From Psychrobacter immobilis (GTDB lineage: Bacteria > Pseudomonadota > Gammaproteobacteria > Pseudomonadales > Moraxellaceae), in contig NZ_CAJGZJ010000004.1 in NCBI RefSeq assembly GCF_904846225.1, forward strand, positions 1-64,000: a DNA stretch of 64,000 bases, read 5' to 3'. Position numbers and translations under genes: made by a program. The notes below the pieces were generated by a model that was not told the DNA's origin, did no database searches, and saw nothing but the letters and a program-made list of their open reading frames with translations. Within the stretch, counting starts at the first letter, position 1. Each line of letters opens with the position of its first letter. This document shows positions 9,140-18,719 of this stretch, one piece after another.

Positions 9140-9655
9140 TTAGACATTTTTGCCATGTTGTTTTTGTTGAATGTCTTTGGCCAGTTTATAGCAGTCATTG
9201 ATATGGTCGTTTGCGATCTTTTTGAAGATGGTGTAACCCATCGTCGCTGCAACCAGTTGACCACCTAACGGAATAAATTTCGTCACTTGTTTGGCGGCAA
9301 TACGACCACCGAAGCCTTGGATGGTTTTTTTAACGATACCGCGTGTTGCCATTAGACCAGCGAAATCTACGGTACGATCTTTAAGCGCATTCCAATGTAC
9401 TTCACGTGATTGCAAGTCAATCGCTGATTTACGATCTTCAATCAAACCAAAACGTTCACTGATTTCAGGCATAAGCTGAGTGAGCATACCAGCATCAACG
9501 GCAACGTCAAAAAATGGCACTGGCACAATGGCCACACCAGCTGATACTCTAGCGCGCTTTTTTACCATTTGTTGACATTCTTTTTTAACTTTTTCAAGAT
9601 CTAAATTTGGATCAATGGTGTTTGGTAGTTTTTCAGCGAGTGGCGTGGTTTTCAT
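9140..9655 (-). CDS. DUF697/YcjF-like membrane-associated protein
   Basis: 171 residues. Two segments match the general pattern of DUF697-type domains: a hydrophobic helix with V-P-V-P-F-F-D (residues 44-50), and a second glycine-rich hydrophobic stretch (about 117-145, with P-L-G-G-Q-L-V-A-A) that may dip into the inner membrane. N- and C-termini are charged and cytosolic. In other bacteria such domains are fused to or encoded with GTPases; none is adjacent here. Function unknown. Confidence 0.55.
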   Translation of the reverse strand: MKTTPLAEKLPNTIDPNLDLEKVKKECQQMVKKRARVSAGVAIVPVPFFDVAVDAGMLTQLMPEISERFGLIEDRKSAIDLQSREVHWNALKDRTVDFAGLMATRGIVKKTIQGFGGRIAAKQVTKFIPLGGQLVAATMGYTIFKKIANDHINDCYKLAKDIQQKQHGKNV

Positions 9656-9929
9656 AGAGATTCCTTATAAAATTAATTAAAATTACAAATATTACAGATA
9701 GTCCCTATTTTAGGGGTTTATAAGCAGCTTACCATTATTGCTTTGTAGCAAAATGCAGAAAATTACTATGACTATGCACCGTTTTTGTAAATATAAGGCT
9801 ATCTAACCGTATATTTGACGCTTTATTTGTCATGATTGCCAAAATATCATTTACGTAACGCTATGAAAGGCAATCCAAAGCGTCAAAATTATCATTGTGA
9901 GCCTCTAATAAAGCCAGTAGAATACGCAC

Positions 9930-11744
9930 ATGCTAAATTTAACCCCCCGTTATAACAATACTCGCATCGACGAGTTACCTCATGCACTGCAACCACTTGC
10001 TGCACAATCACTAACGCTTGCTCGCCTTTACGCAGGCCGCGGTATCACGGAGCCTGCTGAACTTGATACCGGATTGTCTAGTCTATTGCCTGCTGAGATG
10101 CTGCACGGTGTCACAGAAGCGGTACGTCTGCTAGACGTTGCTATCGATGAAGGGCAACGCATTTTAATTGTTGGCGACTTTGACTGTGATGGCGCGACCA
10201 GTACGGCGCTAATGATGCGCGCGCTCACAAAGATGGGTGCCGTGGTTGATTTTCTCGTACCGGATCGTTTTAAGTACGGCTATGGTTTGACGCCAGAGAT
10301 TGTCGAGTTGGGTATAAAGACCTATCAGCCTGATATGATAGTGACGGTAGACAATGGTATCTCAAGCCATGAAGGTGTGGCGCGTGCGCAGGCCGATGGT
10401 ATTACCGTCATTATTACTGATCATCATTTGACTACCAAAGAGACGCCACCTGCTGAGGCCGTGGTCAATCCCAATCAGCTCGATTGCGACTTTACCAGTA
10501 AGGCGCTGGTAGGGGTGGGCGTGGCCTTTTATGTGCTCGGACGATTGGCAAAATTGCGTCGTGAGGCTGGCAAGTCTACTGTACAAGTGAGTCAGTATTT
10601 GGATTTGGTGGCGCTTGGCACGATTGCAGATGTGGGTGTGCTCGATAAAAACAATCGTATATTGGTGCATCATGGGTTAGCCGCTATTCGCCAAGGTCGT
10701 TGTTGCTTAGGTATTTTAGCTTTACTAGAGCAAGCAGGTCGTGACCCCAAGCAATTACACGCACAGGATTTTGGTTTTGTCTTAGGCCCGCGTATTAATG
10801 CCGCTGGACGTATGGATAATATGCGTATCGGTATCGAGTGTTTATTGACTGAGGATTGGAGCACCGCGCAGCGTTTAGCGCAGGAGCTTGAGCAACTAAA
10901 TCGTAATCGTCGTCAGGTAGAAGGCGAGATGCGAGCACAAGCGGATAGCATTGTTCAGGCATTGGCTTCTGATGATACCGATGCTGATATAGAGGAAAGC
11001 AATGAAATAATTGTCCAAGATGATTCTGAAAAAAAAGCTACGAGCGATCATAAGCGCAGTATTGTTTTATACAAAGACGACTGGCATCAAGGCGTGATCG
11101 GTATCGTCGCTGGGCGTTTAAAGGAAAGTCATTATTTGCCTAGCATTGTCTTTGCGCCAGCAGATACGCAGCAGACTGATGACGATGATGCCATCAAAGG
11201 ATCAGCACGCTCCATCGCTGGCGTGCACATCCGTGATGCGATTGAGCAAGTCGCTGAGCGTTATCCTGACCTAATTAGCCACTTTGGTGGACATGCGATG
11301 GCAGCAGGTTTGACGCTTAAGCGCCGTAATTTCGAGGCGTTTGAGGCAGCTTTTGATGACATCATGGCACAGATGGATGATGAGGTATTTGCAGAGCAAA
11401 AATTCAGTGATGGGTCTTTGCAGGCCAGTGACTTTAGCTTATGGTTTGCTGAGCATCTGGCTGATGCCAGTATTTGGGGTCATGGCTTTGCGCCGCCGAT
11501 ATTTGATGGCGTATTTGAAGTGCTGAGTTTTAAGGTGTTAAAAGACAAGCATCTCAAGCTTTCCTTGCGTTATCCTGATGTACAGTATCCGATTGAGGCG
11601 ATTTATTTTAACTTTGATAGTAGCGTTTGGGATTACCGCGCTGAACAAGTACATGTGTTATTTCAATTGGACATCAATGAGTGGAATGGCAAACAAAGCT
11701 TGCAGCTGATGATAAAAGACTTAGCGGTGGTAGAAAAAACCTAA
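9930..11744 (+). CDS. recJ: Single-stranded-DNA-specific exonuclease RecJ
   Basis: 5'-3' ssDNA exonuclease of recombination and mismatch repair. The DHH phosphoesterase core shows D-F-D-C-D-G (83-88), D-N-G (141-143) and T-D-H-H (163-166), which bind two Mn ions. The DHHA1 domain carries G-S-A-R-S-I-A-G and H-F-G-G-H-A-M-A-A-G near residue 450, and a C-terminal OB-type domain follows. 604 residues, slightly longer than usual because of an acidic, low-complexity insertion near residues 350-378, before the segment with H-Q-G-V-I-G-I-V-A-G. No promoter or terminator was identified. Confidence 0.96.
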   Translation: MLNLTPRYNNTRIDELPHALQPLAAQSLTLARLYAGRGITEPAELDTGLSSLLPAEMLHGVTEAVRLLDVAIDEGQRILIVGDFDCDGATSTALMMRALTKMGAVVDFLVPDRFKYGYGLTPEIVELGIKTYQPDMIVTVDNGISSHEGVARAQADGITVIITDHHLTTKETPPAEAVVNPNQLDCDFTSKALVGVGVAFYVLGRLAKLRREAGKSTVQVSQYLDLVALGTIADVGVLDKNNRILVHHGLAAIRQGRCCLGILALLEQAGRDPKQLHAQDFGFVLGPRINAAGRMDNMRIGIECLLTEDWSTAQRLAQELEQLNRNRRQVEGEMRAQADSIVQALASDDTDADIEESNEIIVQDDSEKKATSDHKRSIVLYKDDWHQGVIGIVAGRLKESHYLPSIVFAPADTQQTDDDDAIKGSARSIAGVHIRDAIEQVAERYPDLISHFGGHAMAAGLTLKRRNFEAFEAAFDDIMAQMDDEVFAEQKFSDGSLQASDFSLWFAEHLADASIWGHGFAPPIFDGVFEVLSFKVLKDKHLKLSLRYPDVQYPIEAIYFNFDSSVWDYRAEQVHVLFQLDINEWNGKQSLQLMIKDLAVVEKT

Positions 11745-11801
11745 GGAATCAAACGTTTGAAGTATTAAGTGCTTTTTATATTTATATAGCAGTAAGTGCT
11801 T

Positions 11802-12467
11802 TTAGTACTTCCACTCAAGTGTCGGAAATTTCCAGTCATAGCGTATCGCTAACATGCGCAAGGTAAAAATCGTACTCATAGTAGCGATATCAGTCACCCA
11901 ATCGGTCACACCCAGATTATGTAGGGCAAAGTAGAGAATACCGCCAGTTAGCGCGGCGCTGATATAAATCTCTTGCTGCAATACCAGCGGAATTTCATTA
12001 CAAATCATATCGCGAATGATACCGCCCACTATAATGGTAATGACGCCGAGCAATAATGCCACCGCAACGTTTGTACCCATATCATCGGCAACCTTTATAC
12101 CAATTAAGGTAAAGGCTGACAATCCAATGGTATCTGAGAGCTTAAGAAATTTATCGACGCGTTTAGAGTTGGGGTGAAAAAATATTTGCGTCGCTAATGA
12201 ACAAAAGGTAATGACGGTCAGGTAGCTCATATCCACCATCCAAAATAATGGATGACGATCCAAAATCACATCACGAACAGTGCCACCACCGATAGCCGTC
12301 ACTATTGACACCAGTAGGCAGCCAAACACGTCGAAGTTCTTATGCTTGGCCAGTATTGTACCCGAAATACTACAGGCGATAATACCGATCATATCAAGTA
12401 AATATATCAAAGAGCGCGGGTCAAAAGTGGTAATCAGGACTGTAGGATCCAAGGCGATAGCCAGCAT
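11802..12467 (-). CDS. TRIC-type (UPF0126) cation channel family protein
   Basis: 221 residues with six or seven hydrophobic helices arranged as two UPF0126 repeats. The two glycine-rich motifs G-G-G-T-V-R-D-V and G-G-I-I-R-D-M are the signature of the bacterial trimeric intracellular cation (TRIC)-like channels. Start: the open frame begins at a TTG (12473), but ATG 12467 is more natural. It is a close paralogue of the next gene upstream (12555-13190), with 87 bp between them; they are probably co-transcribed. Confidence 0.85.
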   Translation of the reverse strand: MLAIALDPTVLITTFDPRSLIYLLDMIGIIACSISGTILAKHKNFDVFGCLLVSIVTAIGGGTVRDVILDRHPLFWMVDMSYLTVITFCSLATQIFFHPNSKRVDKFLKLSDTIGLSAFTLIGIKVADDMGTNVAVALLLGVITIIVGGIIRDMICNEIPLVLQQEIYISAALTGGILYFALHNLGVTDWVTDIATMSTIFTLRMLAIRYDWKFPTLEWKY

Positions 12468-12554
12468 GCGCAATTCTCAGTAAGTTTTTATGATGATTGT
12501 ATAGTCATTATAAATCAGTCAAGAGCGCTTAATTTTTGAGCCATATAATTGGTC

Positions 12555-13190
12555 TTATTGGACCAAGCGAATAGAAGGCAAGTGCCAATCAAAGCGCAAT
12601 GCTAACATCCGTATGGCAAAGATAACACCAAGCATAATAAATTCATTCAATCCAGCATTCACACCTAAACTGTCAAGCAGCAGATAAGTGACCGAACCGG
12701 CAATACTGGCAGAGATATAAATCTCGCGTTGGAGTACCAGCGGTATTTCATTACAAATAATATCGCGCAACATACCACCGATAATGGCGGTCCAAACGCC
12801 CATCATAATGGCGATTACAGGCGACATATCTTGGGTCAATGCTATCTTAAAACCAATGACACTAAAGGCTGCCAAGCCAATAGCGTCAAATAACTTCAGC
12901 GCATTATCAATCTTATGATATAGATGAAAAAATATTTGTAAAATAAGAGATGTCATTGTAATGACGATCACATAATTGAGGTCGGTCATCCAAAATAACG
13001 GATGACGATCTAGCGCCATATCACGTAGCGTACCACCGCCAATAGCATTGACCATCGAAACTAAAATGCAGCCAGCGATATCAAAGCCTTTATGCTGGGC
13101 GAGCAAGGTGCCTGCGATAGCACAAGCAATGACGCCAATCATATCAAGCAAATACAGCAGAATATCAGGAAAAATAAAATTAGTAATCAT
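12555..13190 (-). CDS. TRIC-type (UPF0126) cation channel family protein, second copy
   Basis: 211 residues with the same architecture as its neighbour: L-L-D-M-I-G near the start, G-G-G-T-L-R-D-M in the first repeat, L-D-R-H-P-L-F-W-M shared exactly with the paralogue, and G-G-M-L-R-D-I in the second repeat. The pair looks like a tandem duplication that has since diverged. The gene lies only 15 bp after the DMT exporter, so the three membrane proteins may form one operon. The ion carried is unknown. Confidence 0.85.
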   Translation of the reverse strand: MITNFIFPDILLYLLDMIGVIACAIAGTLLAQHKGFDIAGCILVSMVNAIGGGTLRDMALDRHPLFWMTDLNYVIVITMTSLILQIFFHLYHKIDNALKLFDAIGLAAFSVIGFKIALTQDMSPVIAIMMGVWTAIIGGMLRDIICNEIPLVLQREIYISASIAGSVTYLLLDSLGVNAGLNEFIMLGVIFAIRMLALRFDWHLPSIRLVQ

Positions 13191-13205
13191 AGTAATATTT
13201 TGGTC

Positions 13206-14351
13206 TCAACCATCTTTGGCAAATAATACCAATCCCAACATAATTAAGCCAATGCCAACCAGCCCCAGCGTAGAAGGTATCTCGTTATTGAGTAACAATA
13301 TACCGCCAATCAAGGCAAATATGACCTCACTGGCTTGCGTTGCATCAACCCCAGCGACTTCACTTGAGGTGACAGCTTTTTCTCGCGCATACAAAAATAT
13401 ACTGGTTGCACCAACGCCAGCCAGCAGAGCGACGAGTAACGTATTGAACAGCTGTGTGGTTTCGGGTAAATCAGGACGCACTATAATGCCTAAAACCAAC
13501 CAAAATGGCAAACTGCCAAGTGTCATTAGCCATACTTTGTTAAACGCATTTTGTAGTAAGGTTGTCTGGATAGCAGGTATGCGCGCGATGAGATTCTGTA
13601 GGGGCGAGGTTTGGCTGGAATTATCAATACTGCCGTTACCGACTACATCTGCCGTGTTATCCATATCAGTTGATAAGATGGGCGCTTCTGTAATGAGTGC
13701 TGGGTTCTGAGCATCGAAATCATTTTGCAATAGACTGTTTTCTTCGACCTTACGCAGCGCATCGGTATGTTTGCGAGCGTTATGAGACACCTGCCAAACC
13801 AGTTGGTTACCGATGGGATAGCTAAAGGCTGCCACAAGCGCAGGCAATGCCCCATAAATTATCATGTCCTTCATGGGCGCTGCTTGGCTGTCTAATAACG
13901 AGGCAGCATGTAGCCCTTCACTGACATTGACCAGCACCACGCCGATAAACACCAATAGCGCATATATAATAAACTTTTTATCAAAACGTTGACCAAATGC
14001 CAGTAACACGAGCAGACTTGTGACCACGGTAAACATAAAAGTCGCAGCGACAACCCAGCCAGCAACATGGTCGGCTGCGTAGCAGATACCTGTATAAAAT
14101 ATACCGAAGCCAATACTGCCGGTCACACACCAAAAGCCCCAATGCTCACGAAAGATAGTCGTCAGTGCTTTGATACGACCAAAGCCATGTTGTATGCCAA
14201 TAATAACCGTGAGAATCAGCCACATAAAAACATAGCGTAAGCTGGCTGACCAAAACCAATGCCCACCAGCTGCACTCATAACTTCGTTTAAAACAAACGT
14301 TGAGCTAAAAAATGCGCCTGCCAATAAGCCCAGTAAAATTAGCTTGACCAT
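13206..14351 (-). CDS. DMT-superfamily multidrug resistance exporter (EamA/EmrE-like)
   Basis: 381 residues, about ten transmembrane helices in two halves. The N-terminal half begins L-L-G-L-L-A-G-A-F-F-S-S-T-F-V-L-N. The last helices contain D-A-T-Q-A-S-E-V-I-F-A-L-I-G-G, a typical family motif. It resembles the PF13536-type branch of the drug/metabolite transporters. Unusual: the central loop between the halves (about residues 190-260) is enlarged, polar and acidic, much longer than in ordinary DMT proteins. Substrate unknown. It heads the minus-strand group with the two TRIC-type genes. Confidence 0.8.
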   Translation of the reverse strand: MVKLILLGLLAGAFFSSTFVLNEVMSAAGGHWFWSASLRYVFMWLILTVIIGIQHGFGRIKALTTIFREHWGFWCVTGSIGFGIFYTGICYAADHVAGWVVAATFMFTVVTSLLVLLAFGQRFDKKFIIYALLVFIGVVLVNVSEGLHAASLLDSQAAPMKDMIIYGALPALVAAFSYPIGNQLVWQVSHNARKHTDALRKVEENSLLQNDFDAQNPALITEAPILSTDMDNTADVVGNGSIDNSSQTSPLQNLIARIPAIQTTLLQNAFNKVWLMTLGSLPFWLVLGIIVRPDLPETTQLFNTLLVALLAGVGATSIFLYAREKAVTSSEVAGVDATQASEVIFALIGGILLLNNEIPSTLGLVGIGLIMLGLVLFAKDG

Positions 14352-14411
14352 ACCTACACCCTTATCCTTGGCTCACTATTTATTAAAATTGTCTACTCGA
14401 ATTTTAGTGTT

Positions 14412-15137
14412 TTATTTGCCTTTGGCATCTGCCCAAATAATCTTATGTAGTTGCAATTGGAAGCGTACGGGCAGAGCATCAGATAATATCCATTCTGCAA
14501 GTTCACGCGCCAATACGGGCACATCGGGGCCAGTCTCTTTATCGACATCATCAGCGACGTTGAACATCGGAGAAAACCAAACCGTGCCGACCAACTCATT
14601 GAGTTTGTGCTCAGACAGTTTGGCTTTCGCCCAGTCGTAGTCCTCAATGTTCATAATGACGAATTTAATTTGGTCATGCTGAGTAAGATGGTCGAGGTTT
14701 GACCATAAGTTTTTATCGACTTCGCCTGAGCTTGGCGTTTTGAGATCCATCACTTTACTGACGGCTGGCGGTACGTTTTCTACGGTTAGTGCGCCTGCTG
14801 TTTCAAGAGATATTTCATAGTTGTCGCTAAGCAAACGTTTCATCAACTCAATGGCATTTGGCTGGGCTAAAGGCTCACCGCCAGTCAGGCAGATACGCTT
14901 ACAAGGATAGCTTTTGATCGTCGTTATAATGGTGTCTAATGACTGACGTTCGCCGCCCGTAAATGCATATTCGGTATCACAATAGACACAGCGTAGCGGA
15001 CAGCCAGTAAGGCGGACAAATATGGTCGGCAAGCCTGAGGTTAGGGCTTCACCTTGTAAGGAGTAAAAAATCTCTGTTAAACGTAGACCCGCTTCAGGGT
15101 CAGTGACAGGAATGGTAGCATTGCGTAAAATTGACAT
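14412..15137 (-). CDS. queE: 7-carboxy-7-deazaguanine synthase QueE
   Basis: Radical SAM enzyme that converts 6-carboxy-tetrahydropterin to 7-carboxy-7-deazaguanine in queuosine biosynthesis. 241 residues. The [4Fe-4S] motif is C-P-L-R-C-V-Y-C (Cys46, 50, 53), preceded by F-Y-S-L-Q-G-E, which binds SAM and substrate in this family; T-G-G-E-P is the SAM-binding GGE motif. Its pathway partner QueC is at 55853-56632; QueD is not in the window. No preQ1 riboswitch recognised upstream. Confidence 0.95.
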   Translation of the reverse strand: MSILRNATIPVTDPEAGLRLTEIFYSLQGEALTSGLPTIFVRLTGCPLRCVYCDTEYAFTGGERQSLDTIITTIKSYPCKRICLTGGEPLAQPNAIELMKRLLSDNYEISLETAGALTVENVPPAVSKVMDLKTPSSGEVDKNLWSNLDHLTQHDQIKFVIMNIEDYDWAKAKLSEHKLNELVGTVWFSPMFNVADDVDKETGPDVPVLARELAEWILSDALPVRFQLQLHKIIWADAKGK

Positions 15138-15273
15138 AGAAAGACACAGTATAGGATTATTAATAAAGGAAAAGATTAAAAACGAATGAATAGGTTAATA
15201 CTCACCGCTTTTGTCGCAGGTATTATACGCTGATATCGGGCAGCAAATCTTAGTTTGCGAAGATTAACCCATT

Positions 15274-15936
15274 TTAAGTGGAACGTTCAGGATTGTCCCA
15301 GTCAGCATCACTATGAATCAACCAGTCAAGTCCTGCACGACGTTCTGACACGACGCTTTCAATCATACCACTCGGTATTTCTCGCTGATTGATACGAGCA
15401 TCCACACAGGCCCAATGGTATCGGTAGATCAAGTCTGCTTCGTCCAAAACTGTTTCTAAATCGCGTAGGGTCACAGACTGCATAAACGCGTCAAAATTGT
15501 CGCATTGAGACACCACACTTATTGCGTAATCGCAATCGACGGTGTCATTTGGAAAGTCCAATTGCTCGACCAAACCCAACGCCCATAATAATGACCAGTA
15601 CGCTTCGTACTTCCAAATCATATTGATGACGTCTTGTTCATCCCCTTCATTATTTAGTATTTTAACTTCTTGAGGGGTGAGTACTTGTCCCAATTCAAAC
15701 TGTTGGATCAAGTCCAAACACCACTCAGCGCTTTCAGGCGTATAACTGCCATTATCCCGATCGCACGCCGCTTGAATACTAATCAAACAAGCGATAGCCC
15801 GCTTGGCAATGGTTTCTTTGGTTTTAAGAACAGTCTCATCGGCTGCCTCAATATGTGGGAGCCAATCAATATAGGGCACCTCATGTTGTACCAATTTTAT
15901 AATTGAGTCGGCTTTGCGTTGCTCTGCTGTTTTCAT
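15274..15936 (-). CDS. DUF4272 domain-containing protein
   Basis: 220 residues, soluble, helical. The C-terminal two thirds match the DUF4272 pattern: Y-E-A-Y-W-S-L-L-W-A-L-G-L, then L-D-E-A-D-L-I-Y-R-Y-H-W-A-C-V-D-A-R, then V-V-S-E-R-R-A-G-L-D-W-L. Function unknown; members are scattered and sometimes found near toxin-immunity genes, but nothing here supports that. Shine-Dalgarno GAGAAAG lies close to the ATG. Single gene. Confidence 0.8.
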   Translation of the reverse strand: MKTAEQRKADSIIKLVQHEVPYIDWLPHIEAADETVLKTKETIAKRAIACLISIQAACDRDNGSYTPESAEWCLDLIQQFELGQVLTPQEVKILNNEGDEQDVINMIWKYEAYWSLLWALGLVEQLDFPNDTVDCDYAISVVSQCDNFDAFMQSVTLRDLETVLDEADLIYRYHWACVDARINQREIPSGMIESVVSERRAGLDWLIHSDADWDNPERST

Positions 15937-16078
15937 CTACTTTCTCACTCATTTTGTCACTGAACTTGTCATTGCCTGTATGGTTGATGACAAATTGAAG
16001 CGTCTATTATTAATTCACTCAAAAGATAGGTTGTCTAAAATTGGTAGTACATTTAAAAGCAACGATGACTGACAGCAT

Positions 16079-16108
16079 AAAGGTGCTTAGAAAAATCTAA
16101 ACACCTTT
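16079..16108 (-). terminator. Probable terminator of dapD
   Basis: Stem AAAGGTG / CACCTTT with extra TTAGA/TCTAA pairing, 39 bp after the dapD stop codon on the minus strand. The T-tail is weak. Confidence 0.55.
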
Positions 16109-16146
16109 GAGCGAGCATATTTTAAAGCACTGAATATTGATTAAAA

Positions 16147-16968
16147 TTAGGCCAAACGTAATAGCTCATTTACGGATGTTTTTGCACGGGTTTGCGCATC
16201 GACTTTTTTCACGATAATAGCCGCATACAAGCTGTGCGTGCCATCTTCTGAAGGTAAGCTACCCGGTACGACGACTGAGCCTGCTGGTACACGGCCACGA
16301 TGAATCTCGCCCGTTTCGCGGTCATAAATCTTGGTTGATTGACCGATATATACACCCATAGAGATGACTGCGCCTTCTTCGACGATCACGCCTTCAACGA
16401 TTTCAGAACGCGCCCCGATGAAGCAATTGTCTTCAATAATAGTAGGGTTGGCTTGTAATGGCTCTAATACACCACCGATACCAACACCGCCTGATAAATG
16501 CACGTTTTTACCAATTTGGGCACATGAACCGACTGTTGCCCACGTATCTACCATCGCGCCTTGATCGACGTAAGCGCCGATATTGACGTAGGATGGCATT
16601 AATACAGCACCTGCTGCGATATAAGAGCCTTTGCGTGCAATGGCTGGTGGCACAACGCGAACACCCGCTTCTTTAAATTGTGCTTCGGTCCAATCAGCAA
16701 ACTTGGTTGGTACTTTGTCATAGAACTGCACATGCTCGCCCGCTGACATGACGTAATTGTCGTTTAGGCGGAATGATAGTAGTACCGCTTTTTTGGCCCA
16801 CTGATTTACGACCCATTCGCCATCCTTTTTTTCTGCAACGCGCAACGTACCGTTATCTAGTTGCGCTAGCACTTGCTCAATAGCGTCACGCACGTCTTGT
16901 GGCATCGTGGTTGGGCTGTATTCGTTACGCTTTTCAAAAGCTTGCTCGATGATTTGTTGTAATGACAT
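16147..16968 (-). CDS. dapD: 2,3,4,5-tetrahydropyridine-2,6-dicarboxylate N-succinyltransferase
   Basis: Succinyl-CoA-dependent enzyme of the lysine/diaminopimelate pathway. 273 residues, the usual length. N-terminal helical domain, then a left-handed beta-helix of hexapeptide repeats (about 100-230, including Y-V-N-I-G-A-Y-V and G-G-V-G-I-G-G-V-L), then a short C-terminal domain. AGGAATC lies before the ATG. Stands alone with its own hairpin terminator. Confidence 0.97.
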   Translation of the reverse strand: MSLQQIIEQAFEKRNEYSPTTMPQDVRDAIEQVLAQLDNGTLRVAEKKDGEWVVNQWAKKAVLLSFRLNDNYVMSAGEHVQFYDKVPTKFADWTEAQFKEAGVRVVPPAIARKGSYIAAGAVLMPSYVNIGAYVDQGAMVDTWATVGSCAQIGKNVHLSGGVGIGGVLEPLQANPTIIEDNCFIGARSEIVEGVIVEEGAVISMGVYIGQSTKIYDRETGEIHRGRVPAGSVVVPGSLPSEDGTHSLYAAIIVKKVDAQTRAKTSVNELLRLA

Positions 16969-17117
16969 AAAGATTCCTAAAATTAATGAAAGGTAAATAT
17001 AAATAAAATATTATCGTTAAATAGCCAGTATGACTGGGACGAAAAATTTGCTTGCCATATTGTCGCTAATTTGGCGACTTTTAGCAAACAAGTTAGACGC
17101 AAACATCGCCACAGATT

Positions 17118-18059
17118 TTAATTGTCAGCAGTATTGCTCTCTATCCACTCTAAGATATCTTGATAGACAGTTTGATTGTCTTTTTCATGCAATGGCTCAT
17201 GGCGCATGTTTGGATAAAGCTGGATATCTACGTGACTAAAGTTTTGCTTATTGAGACGAGTGACGATCTTGCGAATACCTTTACCCATATTACCAACTGG
17301 GTCATCTTCGCCGCTAATAAACAGCATTGGAAAGCTTTTGGCAATGGTCGTAGACCAGCCTTTATTGAGACCCGCTTCCATCAAGGTGAACAAGGTCATA
17401 AAGCCATTATTAGTAAAGGCGAAGCCTGTCATTGGATCACTTTCAAAAGCGTCAATGTTGGCAATGTTTTCACTTAACCAAGCAAATTGTGATGAAGAGG
17501 TGCGATTTTTAAGTTTGGTATTGAGCACCTTATTCATAGCATTGGCAAGCAAAGTATTGGGCTGTCTAGGAGCAACTTTCGCCAGTATTTTATTGACAGG
17601 TAGCAATACTTTGGTCAATGGATTGGCATCTGCCGTACCCATTAAGATGGCACCCGTGAAGTTATGCGCATGATGCTTGAGCACGTTACGTACAATAAAA
17701 GAGCCCATGGAATGACCCATGACAAAATGTGGCACGTTAGGATGGCGAGATTTTAAGCTATCTGCCATTACAATAACGTCTTTCAGTAGTGATTGTACTG
17801 GGTGCTCATCACCGAAAAAGCCCAAATCTGCTTCTGTTTTAAGGGTTTGACCATGACCAAGATGGTCATAAGTAGCCACTGCAACACCATTGTCTGCTAA
17901 AAACTGAGCAAAATCTGCATAGCGACCACCATGTTCTGCCATACCATGCACAATCAATAAAGTGGCTTTTACAGCGGTGTCTTTATTGCTTGGTTCAAAA
18001 AAAACATGATGCAAATAGTGAATATTGTCAGAAGAGGTAATTTGGTCAGAGGTACTCAT
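17118..18059 (-). CDS. Alpha/beta hydrolase, lysophospholipase/monoacylglycerol lipase type
   Basis: 313 residues, serine aminopeptidase S33 (Hydrolase_4) fold. L-I-V-H-G-M-A-E-H-G-G-R supplies the oxyanion region, M-G-H-S-M-G-S carries the nucleophile serine, G-E-D-D-P-V-G the acid and M-R-H-E-P-L-H-E the histidine. These motifs match monoacylglycerol lipases and lysophospholipase L2. No signal peptide, so likely cytosolic. The start is preceded by AAGGA at a longish spacing of about 11 bases. Confidence 0.88.
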   Translation of the reverse strand: MSTSDQITSSDNIHYLHHVFFEPSNKDTAVKATLLIVHGMAEHGGRYADFAQFLADNGVAVATYDHLGHGQTLKTEADLGFFGDEHPVQSLLKDVIVMADSLKSRHPNVPHFVMGHSMGSFIVRNVLKHHAHNFTGAILMGTADANPLTKVLLPVNKILAKVAPRQPNTLLANAMNKVLNTKLKNRTSSSQFAWLSENIANIDAFESDPMTGFAFTNNGFMTLFTLMEAGLNKGWSTTIAKSFPMLFISGEDDPVGNMGKGIRKIVTRLNKQNFSHVDIQLYPNMRHEPLHEKDNQTVYQDILEWIESNTADN

Positions 18060-18719
18060 AAGCGTAAAATCCTTGCATGGTTAGAGAGTAAAAATAAACA
18101 GCTTTTAAGCGTTTAACGACTACGACTGCACTTATGATCAATATGACTGTATCGCAGAGTAAGCCGCTAATAGGGTTTTATTTTTGGAATAAATGGTGCT
18201 GTTAATTTAATTATAAAGCCTTATCAGCTCAATATTATTGACTGCAATGCCGCTATCGTACAATAGTCTTGCTTTAAATGCTTTTAACTTATGTTTTCAT
18301 TTCTATAGAGTTTTATTTTTAGCCCATTTAGTCGCTTTTGTTCAGATTGAGGACACGCCCTAAGCACTGAATTGCCTAAAAAAATATCTATAAAGACAAT
18401 CGCTACAAAAATTTTGCTTTTGGTAAATGCTGTCAAGGTCGCTGGGTTTTGTACTTAAAATCGCTGTATTCGTTACCTAAAACAGTATATCGATCAGCAT
18501 TTCGTAGTGTCGAGAAAAAGCTGCTGCAGGCAAGCTATAATCAGCTAAATGCTTAATGTTAATAGAAATAAAAAATATATTAATGAAAATTCGAGAGAGA
18601 AAATAAGGTATGATTAATTGTATTTTGACAGTGAACTTATAAGATAAAGGTTGTTTAAGTCAAAGCTTATTCATGCCTTCTGAGATTAACGAGGGTCAAC
18701 CATTGGGTTCTATACCATT
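18060..18719. other. 660-bp intergenic region with a family 2 repeat end
   Basis: No gene on either strand that I can support. Bases 18315-18361 match one end of repeat family 2 (A-G-C-C-C-A-T-T-T-A-G-T-C-G then the GGACACGCCCT tip); the rest of that element is missing. The region should hold the divergent promoters for the hydrolase (left) and arsS (right). A TTGACA at 18625-18630 lacks a good -10 at normal spacing. Confidence 0.5.

Noticed and set aside
13048-13710. Plus-strand open frame of about 220 codons opposite the DMT and TRIC genes
   Set aside because: Low-complexity Ser/Pro/Ile composition typical of antisense frames; both genes below it are clear membrane proteins.
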